Shown here one piece after another: positions 8,633 through 18,014 of a DNA stretch of 64,000 nucleotides; position 1 is the first letter of the stretch, and each line of letters begins with the position of its first letter. The notes beneath the pieces are model-generated. The model was not told the DNA's origin, did not search any database, and was given only the letters and a program-made list of their open reading frames with translations. Both the position numbers and the translations under genes were made by a program. Source of the stretch: Cohnella thermotolerans DSM 17683 (GTDB lineage: Bacteria; Bacillota; Bacilli; Paenibacillales; Paenibacillaceae); NCBI RefSeq assembly GCF_000429825.1, contig NZ_AUCP01000037.1, positions 1 to 64,000 on the forward strand, written 5' to 3'.

Positions 8633-9559
8633 TCAGCCCTTCACGCCGCCGAGGGTCATGCCTTTGACGAAGTATTTCTGCAGGAACGGATAGACGAGAA
8701 TCATCGGCAGGCTGGCCACAATCGTCATCGTCGCCCGGATCGACGTCGGCGTCACATAGTTGGCGTTGTCGTTGCCGCTGTTCGCGAACGCGGAAGCGGA
8801 CGTCATCGACGAATTGGAGTTCGAGTTGGCCAGCATCCGCATCAGCTCGTACTGAAGCGTACTCAAGTCGGGCACTTGCGAGTTGTAGAGGAAGACGTCG
8901 AACCACGAGTTCCACTGGTAGACGCCCGTGAACAAGGCGACGGTGGCGAGCGCGGGCATGGACAGCGGAAGCACGATCCGCATAAACGTCCGGAACTCCC
9001 CCGCCCCGTCGATCCGCGCGGATTCGAGGATGCCTTCCGGCAAGCCTTCGATGAACGAGCGGATGACGATCATGTTGAAGACGCCGATAATTCCCGGCAC
9101 GATGTACACCCAGAAGCTTCCGATCAGGTGAAGATCGCGGATGAGCAAATAGTTCGGGATGAGACCTCCGTTCAGGTACATCGTCAGGACGAACATGACC
9201 GTCACGAACTTGCGCAGGACGAATTCGGGACGGCTGATCGTATAGGCGACCATGGCCGATGCCAGCACGGTGACGACCGTACCGATGACCGTGCGAAGCA
9301 CCGAAATCAAGGTGGCGTGGAAGATCGTCGCTTCCTTGAAGACGTACTTGTAGTTGCCCCAACTGAAATCCCTCGGCCACAAATAAATGCCGCCGCGAAT
9401 GGAATCGTTCGCATCGTTAAGCGAGACAGCCAGCGTATTGACGAACGGATACAGCGTAACGACGGTCAAGCCGAGCAGAAGCAGCACGTTGATCGTATCG
9501 AACAGGCGGTCGCCGGGCGAACGGAACCGTTTGTACACTTTTTTGACGGGCGCTTGCAT
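8633..9559 (-). CDS. Carbohydrate ABC transporter permease (LplC/YtcP type)
   Basis: A 308-residue membrane protein with six hydrophobic segments and the inner-membrane-component EAA loop (ESARIDGAGEFRTFMRIVLPL) that docks the ATPase. It belongs to the MalG-like CUT1 permeases that pair with LplB-type partners in Paenibacillus. ATG preceded by AAAGGAG, 21 bases after the partner permease gene. No ATPase is encoded in the cluster; a shared MsmK-type ATPase elsewhere is the usual solution. The substrate is inferred to be an oligosaccharide, possibly xylo-oligosaccharide from the GH8 neighbour. Confidence 0.9.
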   Translation of the reverse strand: MQAPVKKVYKRFRSPGDRLFDTINVLLLLGLTVVTLYPFVNTLAVSLNDANDSIRGGIYLWPRDFSWGNYKYVFKEATIFHATLISVLRTVIGTVVTVLASAMVAYTISRPEFVLRKFVTVMFVLTMYLNGGLIPNYLLIRDLHLIGSFWVYIVPGIIGVFNMIVIRSFIEGLPEGILESARIDGAGEFRTFMRIVLPLSMPALATVALFTGVYQWNSWFDVFLYNSQVPDLSTLQYELMRMLANSNSNSSMTSASAFANSGNDNANYVTPTSIRATMTIVASLPMILVYPFLQKYFVKGMTLGGVKG

Positions 9560-9580
9560 AGGCCACTCTTCTCCTTTCGA

Positions 9581-10555
9581 TTAGAACAATCTCTCCTCGC
9601 CCATCCGTTTGGCGATCGAATTCGCGGAGAACAACAGGACGAAGCTGATGACCGTCTTGAAAATGCCGGCCGCGGTCGCGAGCGAGAAGTTGCCCATCGA
9701 AATCCCGTATTTGAGCACGAAAATCTCCAGGTTCTCCGAATAGTCGGCGTTCATGCCGTTGCCCATCAAATATTGCGGTTCGAATCCCGTCTCCAGAATG
9801 TTCCCGAGGTTCATGATCAGCAGGATGATGACGACCGGCTTCAGTCCGGGGAGCGTCACCCGCAAAATGCGCTGGAACCGGCTCGCCCCGTCGATCTCCG
9901 CCGCTTCGTATTGCGACGGATCGATCATCGTCATGGCCGCCAAATAGACGATCGTATTCCAACCGACATCCTTCCATACTTCGGAGATGCCGAGAATTCC
10001 CCAAAAGTAATGACCGACGCCGAGCCACATGATGGGCTTGTCGATCAGATGAAGCCACATCAGCACTTTGTTGACGATGCCATCATTGTCGATGGACAGC
10101 GCGGTCGAGATGATGTTCGCCGCGACGACCCAAGATATAAAGTGCGGCAAATAACTGATCGTCTGCACGGTCCGCTTGAACACGATCATGCGCAGCTCGT
10201 TGAGCAGAATCGCGAGCGTAATGGCCGTAACGAAGCCGAGCACCAGCTTGATGACCGCCATCGCCAGCGTATTGCGCATCACGCGGATGAACGATTCGTC
10301 CGCGAACAGAAACTTGAATTGCGACAAGCCGACCCATTCCTGCTCGAATAGGCCCAGATTGGGCCGATAGTGCTGGAAAGCGATCGTCCAGCCCCATAAC
10401 GGCAAATATTTGAATACGAAAATCCAGATCACGAAAGGCACCGACATGAAGACGAGCGTTCTCTGCTTCAGCAGCAGTTTAAAAAAACGTCTGACGCCCG
10501 ACGGCCGCGGCAAAGCTTCCGGGCTTTGCGCAGCAACGGATATGGAATTGCGCAC
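9581..10555 (-). CDS. Carbohydrate ABC transporter permease (LplB/YteP type)
   Basis: A 324-residue MalF-like permease with about six membrane segments and the EAA loop EAAEIDGASRFQRILRVTLPG. The start is a GTG at 10555 preceded by GGGGAGGAG with good spacing. It forms the heterodimer partner of the following permease, and both belong with the large lipoprotein encoded 101 bases upstream. CUT1 importers of this type (LplABC, YtcQ-YteP-YtcP) take up oligosaccharides in Bacillus and Paenibacillus. Confidence 0.9.
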   Translation of the reverse strand: MRNSISVAAQSPEALPRPSGVRRFFKLLLKQRTLVFMSVPFVIWIFVFKYLPLWGWTIAFQHYRPNLGLFEQEWVGLSQFKFLFADESFIRVMRNTLAMAVIKLVLGFVTAITLAILLNELRMIVFKRTVQTISYLPHFISWVVAANIISTALSIDNDGIVNKVLMWLHLIDKPIMWLGVGHYFWGILGISEVWKDVGWNTIVYLAAMTMIDPSQYEAAEIDGASRFQRILRVTLPGLKPVVIILLIMNLGNILETGFEPQYLMGNGMNADYSENLEIFVLKYGISMGNFSLATAAGIFKTVISFVLLFSANSIAKRMGEERLF

Positions 10556-10656
10556 GGCTTCTCTCCTCCCCTAAAGCACGGTTCCCGAACCGACCGCTTC
10601 GATGGCCGGAAGGCCGGACCTTCGCGAACGAGGCCCGACCCACCGATTTTTGCGGT

Positions 10657-12381
10657 CTAGTTGCTGCTGCCCGTCACTTTTGCAATTTTGTTCTTGATGA
10701 GCTGGGTCAACGTATTTTCGAACCCTTTGACGTCGAGCTTCCCGAATTCCTTCAGGTATTCGTTCCACAGGCTCTCGAACTGGTCCGGCTTCGAGAGGAC
10801 GAGCTTGGGGAAGTATTTGAGCTTGACGTCCTTCGATTTCTGCTGGAAAATTTGCGCCGGCGAGCCTTGCTCGATCGAGATGCTCCAGGCCGGATACCAC
10901 GGACGGTCCTCCGGTTTGGCGAACAGCTCGGAGAACGTCTTAACGCCGTACTTGTCAAGAATCAGCTTGTCGCCTTCGGTGAAGGAAGCCTGCGCCACTT
11001 CCGGCTGACGGCCCGCGTTGAACGAGTTGCCGTCGCTCAGCGTGGAGCCTTGGCCGTACATCGGCCAGCTGTAGTTGAAGTAGGAGAAGCCGATGCTTTG
11101 CTGCGTCGCGTTGTCCTTCAGCTTGTCGATTTGCTCCTGGGTCCGGTAGAAGCGGCCCTTGTCGTCCACTTCGTACGTCTCGCCCTTGAAGCCCCATTGA
11201 ATCATGACCTGGTTCTCTTCCTTCAGCATGTTGTCGAAAAATTTCATGATTCGGACAGGGTCTTTCGCGCTCGTCGTGATGCCGACGCCGCGGTTGTCGA
11301 TGAACGAAGGCGGATCGAGATATTGGTCGGTGACGCTGTCGTCGAAGACGATCGGAAGCGGCATGTAATCGAGATCGTCGTTGCCGGTCTTCTTGATGTT
11401 CTGAAGGGCCTGGTCCACTTCCCACCCGTAGTCGAAGAAGCCGAGCACGTTGCCGGACGAAATCTTCGCCAAATACTGGTCGTAGTTGTTCACGAAGGAA
11501 GATTGGTCATAGAGGCCTTCGCTGTTGATTTCGTTCAGCTTCTTGAGCCACCGCTTCGTATAATCGTCGTCCGCGTATACGTTGGCCTCATGGGTTTGCA
11601 TGTCGACGATGACGTCGCCGTCGTTCGGGTAGCCGGCGAGGTGCATCGGCGGGTTGAAGATGCCCATCGTGCGCCAGTCGTAGGTAAGGGACGTAAAGCC
11701 CGTCAAATTGTCGCCCTTGTGGGCGTCGTAGTATTTCTTGATCAGATCGAAGTATTCGTCGAGCGTTTTGATTTTCGGATAGCCGAATTCCTTCAGCACG
11801 CGCCGCTGGATGAAGAAGGCGCCCTGGTCGATGGTCGGGTTGGAGATATACTCGCCGACGACCGGGCTGAACGGCAGGAAGTAGATGTTGCCGTCCGCCG
11901 CTTTCATCTGGTTGAAGTAGGGTTCGTAGACTCTCTTGACATTGGGGCCGTATTGGTCGATCAGGTCGTTAAGCGGAATAAACCCTTTGGCGTCCAGCAC
12001 TTTGTCGATCGCCGTATCCGGCGCGAGAACGTCCGGGTAATCGCCGCTGGCGATCATGGTGCCGATCTTCGTGTTGACGTCGCCGACGGGAAATTGCAGC
12101 TTGAAGTTAACGCCGGTTTGCTCCTCCAGCTTCTTGCCGATCTCCGTCTTGTTGGAATCGATGTCCGGAATCTGCGCGTTCGCGTTGAAGTAAGTGAACG
12201 TGACGGGCGTCAAATCCTCCTTCGCCGTCTCTCCGGACGCCGAAGCGGACGGGCTCGAGCCGCTCGGAGAAGCCGCCGGGCTCGCACTGTTGCCGGCGCT
12301 TTTGCCGCCGCTGCTGCAGCCGGCCAAGGCGGCCGTCATGGCGAGGGCCAATCCAAGCATTGTGAACTTCTTTGCCACCAT
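10657..12381 (-). CDS. Extracellular sugar-binding lipoprotein (LplA/YtcQ type)
   Basis: A 574-residue solute-binding protein of a CUT1 ABC importer. The signal peptide ends in a lipobox LAGC with lipidated Cys22, followed by a Ser/Gly/Pro-rich tether to about residue 50 and a large binding domain. Its size, near 570 residues, is typical of the LplA group and larger than MalE. I start at the ATG at 12381 (AAAGGGG upstream) so the signal peptide begins MVAKKFTM; a longer frame to 12429 would put extra residues before it. A cre-like palindrome lies at 12421-12434. It lies just downstream of the YesM/YesN-type pair, which probably regulates it. Confidence 0.9.
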   Translation of the reverse strand: MVAKKFTMLGLALAMTAALAGCSSGGKSAGNSASPAASPSGSSPSASASGETAKEDLTPVTFTYFNANAQIPDIDSNKTEIGKKLEEQTGVNFKLQFPVGDVNTKIGTMIASGDYPDVLAPDTAIDKVLDAKGFIPLNDLIDQYGPNVKRVYEPYFNQMKAADGNIYFLPFSPVVGEYISNPTIDQGAFFIQRRVLKEFGYPKIKTLDEYFDLIKKYYDAHKGDNLTGFTSLTYDWRTMGIFNPPMHLAGYPNDGDVIVDMQTHEANVYADDDYTKRWLKKLNEINSEGLYDQSSFVNNYDQYLAKISSGNVLGFFDYGWEVDQALQNIKKTGNDDLDYMPLPIVFDDSVTDQYLDPPSFIDNRGVGITTSAKDPVRIMKFFDNMLKEENQVMIQWGFKGETYEVDDKGRFYRTQEQIDKLKDNATQQSIGFSYFNYSWPMYGQGSTLSDGNSFNAGRQPEVAQASFTEGDKLILDKYGVKTFSELFAKPEDRPWYPAWSISIEQGSPAQIFQQKSKDVKLKYFPKLVLSKPDQFESLWNEYLKEFGKLDVKGFENTLTQLIKNKIAKVTGSSN

Positions 12382-12420
12382 GCTGATAATTTCCCCTTTC
12401 GCTTTTTTGAAAGTATTTTC

Positions 12421-12434
12421 TGTAAGCATTTACA
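12421..12434. promoter_or_regulatory. cre-like palindrome upstream of the sugar-binding lipoprotein
   Basis: TGTAAGCATTTACA is a near-perfect palindrome with one mismatch to the cre consensus. It lies 40 bases before the lipoprotein start, suited to CcpA or the local LacI protein. Confidence 0.5.
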
Positions 12435-12501
12435 TTTTAGCCGAGCGGGGAAAGACCGGTAACCCGACAAACTTTAGGCTCTACTTAAAAAAGCATAGAA
12501 T

Positions 12502-14265
12502 CTAGCCTTCGATTTCCTCGAGATGGCGCGGAAGACGGATCCGGACGACGGTGCCCTCACCCGCTTCGCTCGACAGCTGAAAGTCGAACCGTTCCCGGTA
12601 AAGCAGCTTGAGCCGGAAATAAGCGTTGCGGATGCCGACGTGGTCGCCCATCGTCTCTTCCTGGTCCAGCAAACGGCGAATCGCTTCCAGACGTTCTTCG
12701 GAGATGCCCGCGCCGTTGTCCTTGACCGTCGCGACCAGCTCCGTACCGGCGATCCGGATGTCCAATTCGATCCGCCCGCCCTCCTTGAGCGGCTCGATGC
12801 CGTGGATGCTCGCGTTCTCGACGAAGGGTAAAATCGACATTTTCGGAATTTTCGCTTCGTAAGCCTCGTCGTCGACCGAAACCGCGTAGTCCAGCTTGTC
12901 GCCGAACCGGTATTTCTGAATTTCCAGGAAGCATTGAATGAGCTCCAGCTCTTCCCGGACGGACACCCAATCCCGTTCCCAGGACAGCGACTTGCGGAAA
13001 ATTTTGGCCATGCTGTGAATGATTCTGGCGGTCTCCGACTCCCGCTTCATAAGGCTGCGCATTCGGATCGTCTCCAGCGCGTTGAACAGGAAATGGGGAT
13101 TGATTTGGCTCTGCAGCGCATGAAGCTGCGCCTGATTGCGCTTGATCTCCAGGTCCTTTCGTTGGATGTCCGCCAAGTAGACGTCGTCGATCAAGTTTTT
13201 GATCTGCAGCGTCATCCGGTTGAATTCGTTGGTCAGTTGGCCGATCTCGTCGCGGTATTGCACCTGGTCGATCGTCTCGAAATGGTGGTTGCGGACTTTC
13301 TTCATATGCTTCAGAATGCGCACGATCCGAACGTTGAGGGAGCCGGTGAACCAGATGATGATGAGCGTAGGAACGACGATGTTCGGAATCGCCAGGTAAA
13401 GGACGAAATTGCGGGAACGATGCACGTCGCGCAGCACCTGATTTTCCGGAAAAACGCCGACGATGCGCCAATCCCGCAGATAGTTGACGTTATTGAAATG
13501 TTGCTCCATGACGATCGCGTCGGACGGCGTTGCGATGTCTCCGAGCCGGATGGGCCGGTTCTGCCAATCGAGATCCGGATCGGTGCTGTAGTCGATCTCG
13601 CCGCTGCCGTTCACCAAATACAGCTTGCCTTCCAGCGTCGTCTTGCGGAACAGCGACCCGACCGTATCCTCGCTGATATCGATTTTGAGCACCTTCTGGC
13701 GCTTGTTCTGATCTTTGAAATAATTCAGCTTGCGAACGACGGTGTACGTAATTTCGCGTCCCTTGTACGTCTGGATCGCGTTGCGGATGACGATGGGGGA
13801 CGAACTGTTCGCATACAAGGCTTTGTACCACTTCTCCCGGCGCACGCCTTCCGTAATCGGCAGAACGCCGCCGCCGCCCACGATCGTCCGGTTGTCGGTG
13901 TAAATGGTAATCCCTTGAATCGCTTTGTAAATCGGAGAATAACGGTACAACGTCGGACTTACGTCCGTATAGTACGAGTCGACGTAGCTCGAAGGGGTGT
14001 CGTAGTCTTTCTCAATGGCGTCGTTGAGCACATTGTCCGTATACAGCACCGACGATATGCCGACGGCGACGTCGATCTGCGCCAGAAAGTCGTTGCGGAT
14101 CTGCTCCATCCCGATGGAGATGTCGTGCATTTTCTGCTGCTTGACGTTATGGGTCGTCACCTGATAGAACACGAGATTCGTCAGCACGATCGGAAGAAAG
14201 ACGGACAGCATAAAGACGATCATCATTTTGCCGCGCAGCCGGACGTGGTTTAAGCTGAGATTCAT
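12502..14265 (-). CDS. Sensor histidine kinase, YesM family
   Basis: A 587-residue membrane kinase. TM1 is at about 14-34, then an extracellular dCache-like sensor to about 285, TM2 at about 287-308, a HAMP segment, and a His_kinase domain with phospho-accepting His391 in QINPHFLFNAL. An HATPase domain (ENASIHGIEPL, NGAGIS) ends the protein. This architecture defines the YesM/LytS-like kinases that sense polysaccharide breakdown products in Paenibacillus. The response regulator gene is 18 bases upstream on the same strand; the pair likely controls the ABC importer and glycoside hydrolase genes. Confidence 0.92.
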   Translation of the reverse strand: MNLSLNHVRLRGKMMIVFMLSVFLPIVLTNLVFYQVTTHNVKQQKMHDISIGMEQIRNDFLAQIDVAVGISSVLYTDNVLNDAIEKDYDTPSSYVDSYYTDVSPTLYRYSPIYKAIQGITIYTDNRTIVGGGGVLPITEGVRREKWYKALYANSSSPIVIRNAIQTYKGREITYTVVRKLNYFKDQNKRQKVLKIDISEDTVGSLFRKTTLEGKLYLVNGSGEIDYSTDPDLDWQNRPIRLGDIATPSDAIVMEQHFNNVNYLRDWRIVGVFPENQVLRDVHRSRNFVLYLAIPNIVVPTLIIIWFTGSLNVRIVRILKHMKKVRNHHFETIDQVQYRDEIGQLTNEFNRMTLQIKNLIDDVYLADIQRKDLEIKRNQAQLHALQSQINPHFLFNALETIRMRSLMKRESETARIIHSMAKIFRKSLSWERDWVSVREELELIQCFLEIQKYRFGDKLDYAVSVDDEAYEAKIPKMSILPFVENASIHGIEPLKEGGRIELDIRIAGTELVATVKDNGAGISEERLEAIRRLLDQEETMGDHVGIRNAYFRLKLLYRERFDFQLSSEAGEGTVVRIRLPRHLEEIEG

Positions 14266-14283
14266 AGAAGCCCCCGCGATCGA

Positions 14284-15861
14284 TTATTTGGCCATCAGTT
14301 CGTTGCGATAGGCCGTCGGCGTCTTGCCTTCCACCTTCTCGAATTTGATCACGAAGTAATCGGCGTTGTCGAAGCCGACGGAACGGGCGATTTCGTACAC
14401 GCGCTTCTCGGTTTGACGAAGCAGCCGCTTGGCGTTATGGATGCGAATTTGCAGCAGGAAGTCGTTGAAGTAGACGCCGTACGTCTTCTTGAACAGCTGG
14501 CCGAGATAGACGGGATTCATATAGAAGCGGGCGGCGATGCTTTTCAGGCTCAGGTCTTCGTTATAGTGCTTTTCGATGTAGCTTTTGATTTTGGCGATGT
14601 CGCCCATCGCGTTGTTTTTGCGCAGGCGCGCGATCGTCTCCGAGCTCTCTTCAAGGAAAGCCCGAAACCGTTCCTTCAAGCCGTCCAGCGTAATCGGATG
14701 GTCGCGCCACTGCAGGATCGGTTCCAGCGAGCGGAGCTCGTTCTCGTCTCCCTGCATCGCGCGGATGGAGCCGATGACGCCGAACGCGAACCGGGCGACG
14801 GCGTTCTGAACCGCCTCCGGCGCGTACCGCTTGCGCTGGATCTGCTCGAAGATCCAATCCGCCGTGGCGAACATCGCGTCCCGTTCGCCTTCTTCCACTT
14901 GCTCCAGCAGCTTGGCGTATTCTCCGGGCTCGAACTCCGCATATTGCAGCTCGCATCCCTTCACGTCTCCATACGACAGAACGCTCCGGTCGGCGAAAGC
15001 GTACTTGTACTCCATCGCGGCGCAAGCGGTCGAGTAGGCCCGTTGGATCTCTCCCAGGTCCCGGACGCCCTCTCCCGCGTACACCATAATGGGCAGCCCG
15101 AACCGCTGCCTTAGGCGGCGAACGAAGAGATCGGCGGCCTCCGCAATGACGTTCGTCCGCACGGAAGAGCCGAAATTCAGCAAGAATCCGTAGACGCCGG
15201 GCTTCTGCTCCCGGATATGAACCGGATTCCGGACGAGTCCCAGCTCTTCGGCCGTGCGTGCCATCGCGGATCGAAGCTCGCTCATCCATTCGGCGGCGGA
15301 GTCCTTGTCCATGAACGATTGAATCCCGTTCATCTCCGCGAACGCGTAGTAGTAGGTTCCCTCGCGCTCCAACCCGAGAAGCTTGGCGATCGTGCCGATC
15401 TCCTCTTCGGAAGCTTTGCCCAGGAGAAGCCGTTCCAGCGCCTTCTGCGAGTATGCGGGCGATTCGTCCTTCAGCATTTTGTCGCGCTCGATCTGGACGG
15501 CCAAATGGGCGAGCGTGTCCGTCAGTTCCGTCTCGTCGACCGGCTTCAGAATGAAGTCCTTGACGCCGAACTTGATCGCCTTCTGCGCGTATTTGAAATC
15601 ACCGTACCCGCTGATGATAATGAACTTCGTATCCTGGTTGCCGGACTCCCGCACCGTCCGGATCAATTCCAAGCCGTCCAGCACCGGCATCCGGATGTCC
15701 GTGATGACGAGCTCCGGCTTCGCATCCTCGATCAGCCGAAGCGCTTCTTCCCCGTTCTCCGCTTCGAAGCCCACCTCGAATCCGAACCGCTCCCATTCGA
15801 TCAGGTTGCGAAGCCCTTGCCGCGCATACATTTCGTCTTCGACCAACATCACCTTGTTCAT
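14284..15861 (-). CDS. Response regulator, YesN family (REC + AraC-type HTH)
   Basis: A 525-residue cytosolic regulator. The receiver domain is at 1-125 with phospho-accepting Asp55 (VITDIRMP) and Lys in the ILKPV motif. A long middle region follows, with an AraC-family double helix-turn-helix in the last 100 residues (LSLKSIAARFYMNPVYLGQLF). I chose the ATG at 15861, preceded by GAGGAGGAG; the open frame extends to 16092 but the extension lies beyond the promoter/terminator region. Encoded with the YesM-type kinase; a terminator at 15918-15961 separates it from the GH8 gene. Confidence 0.92.
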   Translation of the reverse strand: MNKVMLVEDEMYARQGLRNLIEWERFGFEVGFEAENGEEALRLIEDAKPELVITDIRMPVLDGLELIRTVRESGNQDTKFIIISGYGDFKYAQKAIKFGVKDFILKPVDETELTDTLAHLAVQIERDKMLKDESPAYSQKALERLLLGKASEEEIGTIAKLLGLEREGTYYYAFAEMNGIQSFMDKDSAAEWMSELRSAMARTAEELGLVRNPVHIREQKPGVYGFLLNFGSSVRTNVIAEAADLFVRRLRQRFGLPIMVYAGEGVRDLGEIQRAYSTACAAMEYKYAFADRSVLSYGDVKGCELQYAEFEPGEYAKLLEQVEEGERDAMFATADWIFEQIQRKRYAPEAVQNAVARFAFGVIGSIRAMQGDENELRSLEPILQWRDHPITLDGLKERFRAFLEESSETIARLRKNNAMGDIAKIKSYIEKHYNEDLSLKSIAARFYMNPVYLGQLFKKTYGVYFNDFLLQIRIHNAKRLLRQTEKRVYEIARSVGFDNADYFVIKFEKVEGKTPTAYRNELMAK

Positions 15862-15917
15862 GTCGGTTCTCCTCCTCGAGACATTGTCCGCCTGCGCCGC
15901 AATGCCGCCCGAACGAT

Positions 15918-15961
15918 TAAAAAACCGCCCAACCGCCGGATCGAATCGACGAGAAGGGCGG
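15918..15961 (-). terminator. Terminator of the GH8 exo-oligoxylanase gene
   Basis: Minus strand: CCGCCC and GGGCGG pair across a 25-base loop and are followed by TTTTTT. Confidence 0.6.
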
Positions 15962-15968
15962 ACACGAA

Positions 15969-17129
15969 TCATCGGACGGTTCCGTTCGACGGTTTCCAGA
16001 TTCGATAATTTCCGCTCAAGGCCAGAATCGCGAACAGATAGAGGCAATTGTCGTAGTAGCGCCGCTCGCCGGTGCGAACCGGCGTATCCCACAGCAGTTG
16101 CACGCAGGCCATGGCGTTCGGCCCGTCTGCGGCCAAGGAGGCCATCGCGTTCGTCGCCAGCAGCCCGACCGGGTGCAGCGACTTCTCTTCCAGCGGCTCG
16201 CCCTCGATCGTGTAGCGGCGGTAGTCGTCAGCCGGCTTATCCGCGAAAAAGGCCTGAATCCGGTTTGCGGCCCCGGGCTGCCATTCGTCCGCGCGGAACC
16301 ATTCGTAGTCGAGGCCGATATTCGCCGCGACCCGATAGGCATCGCTGAAGAACTTCCCGTATCCGCGCTCGTCGTTCGGCGTTCCGTCGTAATAGGCGTA
16401 TTCCGGCGCGAGCCCCGTAACCGGGTGGCACGCCGTGCGCAAATAGGCGCGGCTGGCCTCAGCCGCTTCCCGCCAGAAGGCGCGATCCTCCGGGTACGCC
16501 CAGAGCGCGAACAGCTCGTAAAAATGAGGAAGATGATAGGACGGATCCGTAAACTCGCAGTTCGGCACGAACTTGATCAGCTTGTTGTCCGGATTCCACA
16601 TCGGATGGCCGATCCCGTCCTCGCCTTTGTGCAGGCACGTTCGAAGCAGGTCTCGGGCCTGCTTGCCGTAGTCGAACGGCGCAGGGCCGTCCCCCCAGCG
16701 GTGCGAGGCGAACAGCAGCGCCATGGCGAAGTATTCTTCTCCGTCCGGCGCCGGTCCCCGGGACCGCTTCGATCCGTCCGGATTGCACGACCAGGCGAAA
16801 TAGCCTGCGTTCTCGCCTTCCGTCATGTACATGTAGGTGCGCGTCCATTTCCAGATCCGGTCGAACACGTCCCGGCGATCGAGCTGAACGGCCATCATCA
16901 TGCCGTAGGACATGCCTTCGGTGCGGACGTCGTGATTGCCCGTGTCAAGCAGATAGCCCATATCGTCGCCGGCTTCGTAGTAAATTCGCGTATCTTCGCC
17001 GCCGACGAACAGCTTCGTCCACGTCTCCTCGACCCTGGCAGCGATTTCCGCTTCCGACTTTCCGATTTCCCTGAAGACGTTCCGGTAACGATCCGTGTAA
17101 AAAGCGCCTTGACGCCGTTCCGTCGACAT
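15969..17129 (-). CDS. GH8 reducing-end xylose-releasing exo-oligoxylanase (Rex type)
   Basis: A 386-residue cytoplasmic enzyme without signal peptide, aligning almost end to end with Bacillus halodurans RexA as I recall it. The proposed acid Glu71 lies in DVRTEGMSYG, Asp129 in PAPDGEE, and the base Asp263 in FFSDAYR; these correspond to RexA Glu70, Asp128 and Asp263. It removes xylose from the reducing end of imported xylo-oligosaccharides of three or more units. I start at the ATG at 17129 (GGGGAGGAG upstream) rather than 17180. A perfect cre box sits 37 bases upstream. It supports xylo-oligosaccharide as substrate of the neighbouring ABC importer. Confidence 0.93.
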   Translation of the reverse strand: MSTERRQGAFYTDRYRNVFREIGKSEAEIAARVEETWTKLFVGGEDTRIYYEAGDDMGYLLDTGNHDVRTEGMSYGMMMAVQLDRRDVFDRIWKWTRTYMYMTEGENAGYFAWSCNPDGSKRSRGPAPDGEEYFAMALLFASHRWGDGPAPFDYGKQARDLLRTCLHKGEDGIGHPMWNPDNKLIKFVPNCEFTDPSYHLPHFYELFALWAYPEDRAFWREAAEASRAYLRTACHPVTGLAPEYAYYDGTPNDERGYGKFFSDAYRVAANIGLDYEWFRADEWQPGAANRIQAFFADKPADDYRRYTIEGEPLEEKSLHPVGLLATNAMASLAADGPNAMACVQLLWDTPVRTGERRYYDNCLYLFAILALSGNYRIWKPSNGTVR

Positions 17130-17165
17130 CGATGAGCTCCTCCCCCGTATTTCCGCTTCGTTCTT

Positions 17166-17179
17166 TGTAATCGTTTTCA
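17166..17179. promoter_or_regulatory. cre box upstream of GH8 gene
   Basis: TGTAATCGTTTTCA fits the cre consensus TGWNANCGNTNWCA at all fixed positions and shares its first 11 bases with the box before the GH64 gene. Confidence 0.65.
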
Positions 17180-17316
17180 CAAAATTAAAAAAAACGTTCT
17201 CCTTTCCTGCTTCATTATAGCTTTCGAATCGGGGAGAATGGCTACGACAAATTAAAGATTTTCCTTTGAAAATTAAAGATTTTGCGGGAGACGTTTGTTC
17301 CGATCGATCGGCCGGG

Positions 17317-17826
17317 TCAACGATGCGGATGCGCCAATTCGCTCACCGTAACGAGCTCGTACCCTTCCGCCGCAAGCTCCGTCACGAGCTGCCGAACGGC
17401 CTCCACCGTCTGGGAACGATCGCCGAATCCGTCGTGGAACAACAAGACGCATCCCGGCTTTACGGACGCTCTCGATGACTCCACAATATGACGGACGCCC
17501 GGCTGCTCCCAATCTCTCGCTGCCCCGTTGACCGCGCCGATCACCGAGTACCCCAGGTTCGCGGCAATGTCCGCCACCCGCCCGTCGCAATCGAAATACG
17601 GCGGGCGGAACGACCGCGGCGGCTGCCCGGCAAGAGCCTCGATCGACTTGTGCGTCCGCAGAAGCTCGCTTCTGCACGATTCTTCGTCGAGCCTCGTCAA
17701 GTAAGGGTGCGTATACGTGTGGTTTCCGATGGCGGGCGTATAAACCGGATTCGGCCCGTCGTCGAACGTGATCGCAACCGCTTTGCGGTTCGTCGCAAAC
17801 GCGTGCCGGATCGCAACGCCTGACAT
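17317..17826 (-). pseudogene. NodB-type polysaccharide deacetylase with internal in-frame deletion
   Basis: The 169-residue frame starts at an ATG with GGGAGGG and shows NodB motif 1 (TFDDGPNP), motif 2 (NHTYTHP), motif 3 (RPPYFD) and the late HD motif (LFHDG). Between TFDDGPNPVYTP and IGNHTYTHP about 30-35 residues of the barrel, normally carrying the ATFFV strand and following helix, are missing without a frameshift. The metal ligands remain but a beta strand of the barrel is gone, so I think it is inactive. A family member would normally be about 200-205 residues. Chitin or peptidoglycan deacetylation would be the ancestral role. Confidence 0.7.
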
Positions 17827-18014
17827 CGCAATCCCTCCCCGTCGCATTTGTTGGGCTTTTCCGCTATTGTCGCACGGCCCCGCCGGGGATGTAAAGGGGG
17901 ATTCATGCCCGCATTTTGGCGCGGGGAATATTCTGTGTTTGGCTCCAATCCGCGATCGAACGCCAACCTGCCCGTTTGGCCTGACGCATGCCGGCCGGCC
18001 CCCCCGTGCTCTTG

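Noticed and set aside
8876-10351. Long plus-strand open frame opposite the ABC permease genes (similar ones at 5764-6909, 10852-12462, 12934-14253 and 20724-22082)
   Set aside because: Their translations are Arg/Asp/His/Val-rich without domains and exactly mirror well-supported minus-strand genes; GC-rich third positions create such antisense frames.
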